DNA of 64,000 bases from Proales similis (Eukaryota; Rotifera; Eurotatoria; Ploima; Proalidae). The stretch covers positions 715,001 through 779,000 of the forward strand of contig JAGVRJ010000009.1 of NCBI GenBank assembly GCA_019059635.1, read 5' to 3'. Under the pieces are notes generated by a model, which saw only the letters and a list, made by a program, of their open reading frames with translations, searched no databases and had not been told where the DNA came from. Positions 33,078-42,169 of this stretch are shown in pieces (within the stretch, counting starts at the first letter, position 1; the number at the start of each line of letters is the position of its first letter). The position numbers were made by a program, and so were the translations under genes.

Positions 33078-33552
33078 ACTGTCTATTTTTACAACTTTAT
33101 TTCCTATAAAACTATTCAGTTAGTCTCAATAGAACACTTCTCTCTTAGTTCAAAATATTCTTCTTGTTTTTCAACAAAACCAAGTGGTGTAGTATCCAAT
33201 TTCTTCATGGTCTGGAATGTTTATCTTCATCAGGTTTCGGATAAGCTTACAGCGACAACGAAGACGAGCCAAAGACGTAACACCTCAAAGAAGGCTAAGA
33301 AGTTTTCGCACAAAAATATCCAAGTCCTTGAATGGCCAAGTCAGAAACTTGAAAGTGCCGTAGCGTCCTCAGCTTAATTGATTGGCCATTTAGTCAGAAA
33401 AGTTGCAAGCTCAAAAAGGAATGAGAATCACTGTATATCAAGCAGCTGTAAAGAGTAAAATACTATTGAAATGATGTCTTGTCGCAAAGATTTTATTGAC
33501 GTTTTCACGGGCACTTGCTTTAAACCCAATATCTTTCTTTTGGTATAGCTGT
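33078..33552. other. Short intergenic stretch, 3' side of copy A
   Basis: This lies between LINE fragment 2 and the stop codon of copy A. It should include the 3' UTR of copy A. I see no separate gene. Confidence 0.4.
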
Positions 33553-36297
33553 TTAGCAATCAAATTGGTAATTAAATGTTGTAATTGCATCTTTGAGGAA
33601 TTCCCTTCCATTTGAAATATGCTTCAAAATTTTGCATCTTATAGAATTCAAGGTTGCGTCTCCCGGGTTTTCCGGTGGTTTATCCCAATTAAATGTATCG
33701 ATGAACTTTTTTGTTTCTTCCTTATTTCTCAAATCTACTTTGTGCACCAGATTTTCTAATCCAGAAAACCTTCCGTCCAGCCCGTTTCCGCCTCCAGGCA
33801 TGTCTTCATGAATAACTAAAATCACTGGAACTCCAAACGACGCGGCAGGTATTGCGCAATGAAGTCTTGAAGTTAATAAAAGCTTTGCGGATGCATATTC
33901 TTCCAATAGTGCAAATGCTTTTGTAAAGCGCTGAATTCCGTTTCTTGTGTTATTTGATCCATCATCGTACCATTTGGGAGAAGAAAAGCAAGATTCTTTT
34001 ACTATCTTTTTCGGAAAATTTGACAATAATAATGGGTCGACGTCAACTATGAGCGAAGGACAAGCTTGTTTCTGTCGTACTTGGCTGCTTATTATCTGCA
34101 TAAAGGTTGTTGTCATACAATAGCTCATGAAGGATTTAATACCTAACCCACTCAAGAAGTTATTTGTTGCTATGTCACGTGCACCTATCGGCTGCCTCTT
34201 TTTCAAATAATCGATTGATTGATTTGTGCTGAAATGTGGAAAGACTATTTCTTCGAGATGCATTGAAACCAGCACAGGATCAATCGCTGGTGGTGGTGGC
34301 CATTTCATGCTCGGGGTGCCATACCATCCATTCATTATAGTTGTTATACTTCCTGGTGACTGCTGGCTAACATTTTTGGCGAATAGATCATCTCTTTCTA
34401 CTTGAAAGTCAATAAATGGCAGCCATTGGGCACTAGCTAGTCCCTGAATCTCGTCGCCCAAATTAACTTTTGGAGAATTGAGATATTTGACTCTTTCATC
34501 AAGCCAAAGTAGCCCGAAGTGTCTGTTGATCGTCCTTTGAAGTACGGTTATGTTTTGTCTAAGAAAAGAAAGAGAGACATTGTTCCGAAGGGTCGGAACC
34601 AGCTCCTCTTTGAAGGGACACGGTTTGGTCCATTTCGTGGGCACTTCAAGAGGCAATTTATCGCTCTTTGGATCGTAGTTTTCAAAAATCGAAATAAAGT
34701 CTTCGATGACAATCTCTAGATTCTTGCTCCTGGCCGGAAAGAACATGGCGTGAGAGTCGATGCCTATCTTCTCGCACCATGGATCGGAGTAGTACCTTAA
34801 GGTGAGTGGCTTTGTCGGAATGTGCTCGAGTGACCAGTCCAGCAATATGCCCCCATATTCATAGAGCGAGGCCAGTTCAACGGCGATTTGGAAGAAGCGG
34901 GAAAAATGCACTCCAGTCCAGACCTTGTACAGACTCATCCTGCGAAACCACTTTGCCATAGGTGATTCGGGCTGCGAATCTAGAAACATGTCTAGCTGAA
35001 GCCGCACGGGTCTAATGTAGCGATGTTTGAGTTTGCCGATCCTTTCCATGCATTCAGCCGTTGCACAGATCACGGTAACCCCGTGACCAAAGAGATTGTC
35101 TGCTGCCGCGAGAACTTGTTGTTCGGCCTCTACGAGAAGCTTTTGGTCCACTTGGGACCATATAAAAAGAAAATGCTTGAGCGTGTACCGCATCCACTCT
35201 TTGTTTCCTCTGTTTTGCGGTGATAGCCAAGATTTTTGGGCGGAGACAGAATGGAAAATCTTTGCTTTTAAGACCTTATCTGATTTTGGGTCATCTAGCA
35301 CCAGATAAATATTAAATGAGGGATCGAGAGGCAAAAAGCGTGGAGCTTGACTTGATGCTGCAATATTTAGGATCGTTTGATCATTGAGATGCAACTCTTG
35401 AGAAATGCTCAATGCGAATCGACTCAGGCCCCACTCTCTCCAGAACGGAACGTCGAAATATAAAACTCCAGCGTTGAATAAACGAATTTTCGCAACTGAT
35501 GACAATAGAGTACAGCGAACCCCTTCATCAAGTAATTTTGTGGTATCTTGTAAAGAAAGACGTCCACATAGGTGTACCGCGTGTTTTTGGTCGGTATTAT
35601 TGCACCGACCATCAATAATTTGTTTAATGTTCCCAATTACAAGGGTATCCAAGTCGAGATAGACAAGAGACTTGACCTCATAAGAAACGCTGTCGGGAAG
35701 AAGCAGACGTAACATTGTTGAAATGGGAATATGATTAAAGAATGACTTTTTGTCGTCTCTGTCATAAACAAACAGTTGACGCAAGGATTCGATACTAAAA
35801 CTGTAGAATTCCAGAACAATCTGGGGATGCATTGTGTTGGTGAACTTGCAGAACTCTTCCAGCTTTTCTGTCTCGATCTCGGTCACAATGAAGATAAAAC
35901 GGTGAGGCCCAGGGTTCGAATCGACAAAAGATTGTATAAAGCCAGGAAAGAGGAAAGTATATGACTCGTCCATGGTAGAAACAATCGCCTTATCCAACGC
36001 TTTCTCGGCTGGTTGAATGATAGCACATGATAAGCGAGAGACTGTCCAGATGAAATTTTCATTGGTCGCCTCTGAGATATTCAATCTACAAGCAGCCTTA
36101 TTGGTTGTCAAACGTTGCTTGAGTTGGTAAGCATCGCTGCTCAAAGGACTGGCGATGACCTCAAACGCAGTGAGCTGAGCCTTATTTTTAGTGTTAGTCC
36201 CAAGCTTATAATTGAAACGCTCGAAAATGACGCCGAAAAGAAACAGTAAAAATAAGTTTAAAACGATAAATTTTATCTTTTTTATCTTTTTCAGCAT
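33553..36297 (-). CDS. Trimodular glycosyltransferase, copy A (GT8 + GT32-like + pyruvyl transferase-like)
   Basis: A single exon encodes 914 residues. The N-terminus (MLKKIKKIKFIVLNLFLLFL) is a type II signal anchor, suggesting the Golgi lumen. Residues about 75-370 are GT8-like, with the metal-binding DLD in VYLDLDTLVIGNI (about 210), DQTILNIAA and a terminal HSVSAQKSW resembling the GT8 HxxGxxKPW motif. Residues about 385-560 resemble the GT32 sugar-binding DXD family (YEYGGILLDWSLEHI near 487), but the DXD reads DWS. Residues about 610-900 match the polysaccharide pyruvyl transferase family (NLGDEIQGLASAQWLP, PIGARDIATNNFL, LLLTSRLHCAIPAASFGVPV). It probably builds a modified glycan; substrates are unknown. 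No introns, unlike every other host gene here, fits retroposition or horizontal transfer. Confidence 0.85.
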   Translation of the reverse strand: MLKKIKKIKFIVLNLFLLFLFGVIFERFNYKLGTNTKNKAQLTAFEVIASPLSSDAYQLKQRLTTNKAACRLNISEATNENFIWTVSRLSCAIIQPAEKALDKAIVSTMDESYTFLFPGFIQSFVDSNPGPHRFIFIVTEIETEKLEEFCKFTNTMHPQIVLEFYSFSIESLRQLFVYDRDDKKSFFNHIPISTMLRLLLPDSVSYEVKSLVYLDLDTLVIGNIKQIIDGRCNNTDQKHAVHLCGRLSLQDTTKLLDEGVRCTLLSSVAKIRLFNAGVLYFDVPFWREWGLSRFALSISQELHLNDQTILNIAASSQAPRFLPLDPSFNIYLVLDDPKSDKVLKAKIFHSVSAQKSWLSPQNRGNKEWMRYTLKHFLFIWSQVDQKLLVEAEQQVLAAADNLFGHGVTVICATAECMERIGKLKHRYIRPVRLQLDMFLDSQPESPMAKWFRRMSLYKVWTGVHFSRFFQIAVELASLYEYGGILLDWSLEHIPTKPLTLRYYSDPWCEKIGIDSHAMFFPARSKNLEIVIEDFISIFENYDPKSDKLPLEVPTKWTKPCPFKEELVPTLRNNVSLSFLRQNITVLQRTINRHFGLLWLDERVKYLNSPKVNLGDEIQGLASAQWLPFIDFQVERDDLFAKNVSQQSPGSITTIMNGWYGTPSMKWPPPPAIDPVLVSMHLEEIVFPHFSTNQSIDYLKKRQPIGARDIATNNFLSGLGIKSFMSYCMTTTFMQIISSQVRQKQACPSLIVDVDPLLLSNFPKKIVKESCFSSPKWYDDGSNNTRNGIQRFTKAFALLEEYASAKLLLTSRLHCAIPAASFGVPVILVIHEDMPGGGNGLDGRFSGLENLVHKVDLRNKEETKKFIDTFNWDKPPENPGDATLNSIRCKILKHISNGREFLKDAITTFNYQFDC

Positions 36298-36814
36298 GCT
36301 GTTGCATCAGCATGTGTAGATTGATTATCTTATACAAAGTGGGTTTCAATATTCGCAGGGTTTATTCTTTATCCAAGGCTAGATTACTTACGTCTGCGGG
36401 CTTCAATATGCTGCTTCGTTCTTTCGATTAGTTTTGGTGCAGGTTAAATTCTTATGATGCTTTTTTGTTCAGCTCGTCATGGTTCAGTTCTCATTTTGTT
36501 ATTTATTCCTTATTATAATAAAACTTTTGTTCGGCTCGAACTTATTATAGATGTCAGATGCATTTTTCTTTGATTCATGGATTCTCTTAGTGAGAAAAGT
36601 TTCACTTTAATTCTTCACTGTTGGTCTGAAAAATAATTCAAGCGGCCAATTTCGTTAGCTTTTTATTTAATTTTTACGGACTTCAGTTTTTATATTCTGC
36701 TGATAATGATTCTGAAAAAAGCTGACTTAAAAGGCAGTTTTTCGTAGTTGTGTGTTCGGCGTGTAATGGTTGGGTCCGCAGGGAGGTATTTATTCCCGAC
36801 AAAACAGATTCTTT
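34549..36814. repeat. Segmental duplication unit, copy A
   Basis: This matches 39356-41618 with an offset of 4804-4807 bases and covers the first two thirds of the glycosyltransferase gene and about 515 bp upstream of it. Identity is near-complete outside three coding patches. On the right it ends a few bases before LINE fragment 3. Confidence 0.9.
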
Positions 36815-36821
36815 CTTCCGT

Positions 36822-37341
36822 GTGTGACGATACACCGGGAACTGCTACCCTCAAATGTGAGAAGAACGCGTAACGGTAGCATCCGTCACAATTTTTTCTC
36901 AAATAGAGTGTGCCCAACTTGGAATTCGTTACCTGTCGAAGTGAGGAAACTCAGGTGCGAGGCGAAGTTCAAGAAGGAATTGGACAAGATCCTCTGATTC
37001 AGGAGCACTGCTCAATGTGAGTCAATGTGTGTAAGGCCTAAAGGGCCAACCGAACTGGTTCACGACTCTGACAAGCCAATCTCGTTGTTTCTACTTTATC
37101 TCTCCGATTCGACTCAATAAAAATAATGCTAGTGGAATGGCTAAAAGCCTTCCTAAGCGACAGGTCACAACAGGCCAAAATCGGAAGCACCTATTCCAAA
37201 TCGGTGAAGATAAAAAGCGGAGTCCCACAAGGTTCAGTCATTGGCCATATTCTATTCATGATTTACATAAATGACCTAACAGTCCAACTCCGCTGCCATA
37301 TCAGAAAATTCGCCGATGACGCCAAACTGCTAGACGTAGTC
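36822..37341 (+). mobile_element. LINE fragment 3, copy of 32225-32744
   Basis: These 520 bp match 32225-32744, with a single mismatch seen (T at 37124 against A at 32527). It includes the same junction between the tail of one LINE copy and the RT of the next, so it is a genomic duplication and not an independent insertion. Homology stops abruptly at both ends. Confidence 0.95.
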
Positions 37342-38659
37342 AAGTGATTTGTTTAATACACTGAAAATGGTCGACGGGTGATTTGATCTAAAATAAAGAA
37401 TTTCTCATTTTTCTCTGTTGATTTTATAGAAGCTTGATAAGGGTGATGTTTATTTTTTTTTGTTTAAGATGAACGCTTTCTCTCAATAAGTTAGACGTTC
37501 GCTCAAATTTGAATCCGCTTCTAGAGAGGCTGTTATATCAAGCAACCATACCATATCCTCTGTCTCACAAAGTCACAATCAAATTCTTCAAAAATGATTT
37601 CGTATTCGACATGATTGAAAAGAAGATACCAAGAAAGATTACGAATAAAATGTTAGCAATAAGAAAGGTTTCGGCTGTTCGCATTATGACAACATCATTT
37701 TAAGTTAAAGCAAAATTTAAAATACGAAGATAAGATCCGAATAGTGATTGCATTTGCAATTTTAATTCAAGACTAATTTAATATTCTGGTTTCTTAACAA
37801 AATAGCTAAGTATCAAGCTGATGCCTTTCTTGTAGCCAGTCAGTTATCGAGGTGAGGGCTATGATGCCAGACTTTGAGATTTGCCTTTTAAAAGCAATTT
37901 TGAGTTCGAGTCGAAAATATCAGCAGCACAGCGTCAGAGCAGATAACTATTTTAGCAGATTTTTGTGATCAGGTCCAGTTTACCTTGAGCACAATTACAA
38001 GCGTTTCATTTTCGATTCGTTCGTATTTGACAAAAATATGTCTTCAACTTTACCGAGCAGCGAAAAAAAAATTAAGAGAGGGTGGGTGAGGGTAGACCGG
38101 TTTTACTGGACCTTTTGTTCAATATTGGCCTAGATTGGCATGTAATTGATTTGTAAATGTTCAAGTAATAAACCAGCAAATAATAATGACGATAATAATG
38201 ATCTTCCGCTCGATTGAATGTCACTTGTCCATGAGATGAGCGCATTTGGTGTTGCTTACAATCCTTTCCAGTCGTTAAACACAATCACACGTGATATTCA
38301 CAGACTAAAAGAAATAAATGTATCTTTCTTAAACTGAGACAAGAACTAACAGTAGAACTAACAGCAAGATCACCGACAAGAAAATTCGATCGAAATAACT
38401 GCTATTTGTTTTCTAGCTCTTAAATTGACGATAAGAAGGTGAAAATGTTTAATTGTAAAAGCTTCTTAAGTTATTTAGTGAATACAACTTAAGTTTATAT
38501 AAGGTGTGAGCAAGCACTAGTTTATTGCAACTTGTTTTTATAGTTGCGAACGTTTCACGGTTAACTTAACAGCCTCCATTAAAACAAAAAAGCTTTGAAA
38601 AAAACTTCCTTCGACTTGTTAGACAAGAGCTAAAAGTCAAAGGGATGGCTGCTCAAAAA
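37342..38659. other. Gap between duplication units, no supported gene
   Basis: This contains the second copy of the dispersed repeat (38161-38430) and a short block related to 31455-31560. The open frame at 37509-37703 has no recognisable domain. Confidence 0.5.
38161..38430 (+). repeat. Dispersed repeat, copy 2
   Basis: This is the partner of 29954-30215. It lies in the gap between the two glycosyltransferase duplication units. A shorter related block, 38575-38650, resembles 31455-31560 (both contain AACTTCCTTC and GAGCTAAAAGTCAAAGG), so more than one segment moved between these places. Confidence 0.85.
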
Positions 38660-39275
38660 AGATGTCAAGCTCAGTGAGCTAAGGCTCGTTGTAAGTGTAG
38701 TCCAAAGTTGAAGTTGAACACCCTTAAGCTCCACAGGAACATGATTGAAATGCTCAAAAATGACGATAAAAAGAGACAGGAAAAATAAGTTTCAAACGAT
38801 AAATTTTATCTTTATCAGCATGCTGCTAAAAATTTCTTTTCTAATAGCCGTTTAGGCGAGATCGAAACCCCACCCAAATCTGGCAGACTGAAAGGTAGAT
38901 TTAAAATCTTATACAAAGCTAGTTCCAATTTTTACAGGGTGTATTTTTTATCCGAGGCAATATGACTAACGTTAGCGGGCTTCAATATGCTGCTTCGTTT
39001 GTTTCGACTATATTAAGGCGCAGGTTAAATTTAAAAATTGCTTTTTTGTTCAGCACGCTATGGTTCAGTTGGCATTTTGTTATCTATATCCAATAATAAT
39101 AAAAAGTTACTTTCGGCTCGAACTTTTAAAAGATGTAAGATGTATTTTTCTTTGATTTTTCAGATTCTTAAACTAAGAAAAGTTTTATTAACATTCTTCA
39201 CTGGTGATCTTTAAAAAAAATCAAAGGGCAGATTTCGTAAAATTTTTATTAAGGATTAACAGACTTCACTTTAAA
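38660..39275 (-). pseudogene. Remnant of a third glycosyltransferase copy (start codon region and upstream)
   Basis: On the minus strand, about 38750-38823 resembles the first 30 codons of copies A and B (MLIKIKFIV then a stop, followed by a similar hydrophobic run). 38823-39275 resembles their upstream DNA, for example GGGCTTCAATATGCTGCTTC on the + strand near 38980-39000. It is clearly more diverged than A is from B and has an in-frame stop, so it is an old dead copy. Confidence 0.75.
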
Positions 39276-39346
39276 GTTATATGTTGTAATTGTATTATCT
39301 ACTCCCGTCAAGCCGAAGAAGCCTGAAGGGTCTGTTGGTCCTCCTT

Positions 39347-41101
39347 TCAGGTCAGTATGTTTTGTCTAAGAAAAGAAAGAGAGACATTGTTCCGAAGGGT
39401 CGGAACCAGCTCCTCTTTGAAGGGACACGGTTTGGTCCATTTCGTGGGCACTTCAAGAGGCAATTTATCGCTCTTTGGATCGTAGTTTTCAAAAATCGAA
39501 ATAAAGTCTTCGATGACAATCTCTAGATTCTTGCTCCTGGCCGGAAAGAACATGGCGTGAGAGTCGATGCCTATCTTCTCGCACCATGGATCGGAATAGT
39601 ACCTTAAGGTGAGTGGCTTTGTCGGAATGTGCTCGAGTGACCAGTCCAGCAATATGCCCCCATATTCATAGAGCGAGGCCAGTTCAACGGCGATTTGGAA
39701 GAAGCGGGAAAAATGCACTCCAGTCCAGACCTTGTACAGACTCATCCTGCGAAACCACTTGGCCATAGGCGATTCGAGCTGCGAATCTAGAAACATGTCT
39801 AGCTGAAGCCGCACGGGTCTTATGTAGCGATGTTTGAGTTTGCCGATCCTTTCCATGCATTCAGCCGTTGCACAGATCACGGTAACCCCGTGACCAAAGA
39901 GATTGTCTGCTGCCGCGAGAACTTGTTGTTCGGCCTCTACGAGAAGCTTTTGGTCCACTTGGGACCATATAAAAAGAAAATGCTTGAGCGTGTACCGCAT
40001 CCACTCTTTGTTTCCTCTGTTTTGCGGTGATAGCCAAGCTTTTTTGTTTGCTATTGAATGCAAAATTTTAGCTTTTTTAACAATTTCTGATTCAGGATCA
40101 TCTAATTTGAGATAAATATTAAATGAGGGATCGAGAGGCAAAAAACGTGGAGCTTGACTTGATGCTGCAATATTTAGGATCGTTTGATCATTGAGATGCA
40201 ACTCTTGAGAAATGCTCAATGCGAATCGACTCAGGCCCCACTCTCTCCAGAACGGAACATCGAAATATAAAACTCCAGCGTTGAATAAACGAATTTTCGC
40301 AACTGATGACAATAGAGTACAGCGAACCCCTTCATCAAGAATCCTTGTGTCATCTCTTAAAGAAAGACGTCCACATAAGTGTGATCCGCCTTTGTCGATA
40401 TTATTGCACTGACCATCAATAAATGGCATGATGTTTCCAATTACAAGTGTATCCAAGTCGAGATAGACAAGAGACTTGACCTCATAAGAAACGCTGTCGG
40501 GAAGAAGCAGACGTAACATTGTTGAAATGGGAATATGTTTACCGAAAGACTTTTTGTCGTCTCTGTCATAAACAAACAGTTGACGCAAGGATTCGATACT
40601 AAAACTGTAGAATTCCAGAACAATCTGGGGATGCATTGTGTTGGTGAACTTGCAGAACTCTTCCAGCTTTTCTGTCTCGATCTCGGTCACAATGAAGATA
40701 AAACGGTGAGGCCCAGGGTTCGAATCGACAAAAGATTGTATAAAGCCAGGAAAGAGGAAAGTATATGACTCGTCCATGGTAGAAACAATCGCCTTATCCA
40801 ACGCTTTCTCGGCTGGTTGAATGATAGCACATGATAAGCGAGAGACTGTCCAGATGAAATTTTCATTGGTCGCCTCTGAGATATTCAATCTACAAGCAGC
40901 CTTATTGGTTGTCAAACGTTGCTTGAGTTGGTAAGCATCGCTGCTCAAAGGACTGGCGATGACCTCAAACGCAGTGAGCTGAGCCTTATTTTTAGTGTTA
41001 GTCCCAAGCTTATAATTGAAACGCTCGAAAATGACGCCGAAAAGAAACAGTAAAAATAAGTTTAAAACGATAAATTTTATCTTTTTTATCTTTTTCAGCA
41101 T
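39347..41101 (-). CDS. Glycosyltransferase copy B, lacking the third domain
   Basis: This 584-residue intronless frame is the same as copy A from the signal anchor through the GT8 and GT32-like parts, except for three patches (about residues 185-189, 218-255 and 332-356) and one Pro/Leu change. Near-identity to A ends at 39356 and the frame stops at 39347. Below that, a recognisable but diverged and frameshifted relative of A continues for about 60-80 bp, so the pyruvyl transferase-like domain is lost. It could still make a GT8-GT32 protein, since the DLD motif is kept, or be a pseudogene. Its upstream 500 bp also match those of copy A. Confidence 0.75.
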   Translation of the reverse strand: MLKKIKKIKFIVLNLFLLFLFGVIFERFNYKLGTNTKNKAQLTAFEVIASPLSSDAYQLKQRLTTNKAACRLNISEATNENFIWTVSRLSCAIIQPAEKALDKAIVSTMDESYTFLFPGFIQSFVDSNPGPHRFIFIVTEIETEKLEEFCKFTNTMHPQIVLEFYSFSIESLRQLFVYDRDDKKSFGKHIPISTMLRLLLPDSVSYEVKSLVYLDLDTLVIGNIMPFIDGQCNNIDKGGSHLCGRLSLRDDTRILDEGVRCTLLSSVAKIRLFNAGVLYFDVPFWREWGLSRFALSISQELHLNDQTILNIAASSQAPRFLPLDPSFNIYLKLDDPESEIVKKAKILHSIANKKAWLSPQNRGNKEWMRYTLKHFLFIWSQVDQKLLVEAEQQVLAAADNLFGHGVTVICATAECMERIGKLKHRYIRPVRLQLDMFLDSQLESPMAKWFRRMSLYKVWTGVHFSRFFQIAVELASLYEYGGILLDWSLEHIPTKPLTLRYYSDPWCEKIGIDSHAMFFPARSKNLEIVIEDFISIFENYDPKSDKLPLEVPTKWTKPCPFKEELVPTLRNNVSLSFLRQNILT

Positions 41102-41618
41102 GCTGTTGCATCAGCATGTGTAGATTGATTATCTTATACAAAGTGGGTTTCAATATTCGCAGGGTTTATTCTTTATCCAAGGCTAGATTACTTACGTCTG
41201 CGGGCTTCAATATGCTGCTTCGTTCTTTCGATTAGTTTTGGTGCAGGTTAAATTCTTATGATGCTTTTTTGTTCAGCTCGTCATGGTTCAGTTCTCATTT
41301 TGTTATTTATTCCTTATTATAATAAAACTTTTGTTCGGCTCGAACTTATTATAGATGTCAGATGCATTTTTCTTTGATTCATGGATTCTCTTAGTGAGAA
41401 AAGTTTCACTTTAATTCTTCACTGTTGGTCTGAAAAATAATTCAAGCGGCCAATTTCGTTAGCTTTTTATTTAATTTTTACGGACTTCAGTTTTTATATT
41501 CTGCTGATAATGATTCTGAAAAAAGCTGACTTAAAAGGCAGTTTTTCGTAGTTGTGTGTTCGGCGTGTAATGGTTGGGTCCGCAGGCAGGTATTTATTCC
41601 CGACAAAACAGATTCTTT
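39356..41618. repeat. Segmental duplication unit, copy B
   Basis: This is the partner of 34549-36814. The right border (GATTCTTT, then divergence) and left border are both sharp. Confidence 0.9.
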
Positions 41619-42169
41619 TTTTCAGCTCAAAGTTGTTACTCAAGGCAAATATACTTTTCTTTGATTTTTCCAGGATTTGAATTGGCAAACGATTGTGTGA
41701 ACCAAGAGAAGACTAGTTTTTTCACGCTTCTTATTTTTGAGTAGGTCTAAGAAAAATGTATTTTTTGGTTATTTGTTCATTTTAAATATTGAGATCCAGG
41801 AATTTCAGGGTTAAATTGGAATCCGAGTCTAGATATGGATGAGAGATCTGCTTGATTTAGTGAATGGGAGATACACTTCGCTTTGCAACTCTGCTTATTC
41901 CGTCATGGTTCAGTTTGCGGACAGATCCTTTTTTATTTATTCCATTTTTAATGAAACTTATGGGCGATTGTCCCAGTTTAATTTTCTAAGAACAAAGTCC
42001 CCTTAGAATCGGTTTCTATTTCCTCGAACCTTGTATAAAGATGGGCCTTTCTTTGAATTCGCTACAAGGTCGTTAATAACAATAAAAAATGATTTTTAAA
42101 ATTGAAAAAATATAAGGTGATTTTTTATTCTCCGCCTTTTAAATTTTTCAGGATTTTATTTTATTTACT
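41619..42169. other. Diverged upstream-repeat sequence and 3' flank of innexin 2
   Basis: Pieces such as CGTCATGGTTCAGTT (near 41900), followed by TTATTTATTCC, recur from the upstream regions of copies A and B, suggesting one more decayed upstream copy. No coding frame is supported. Confidence 0.4.
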
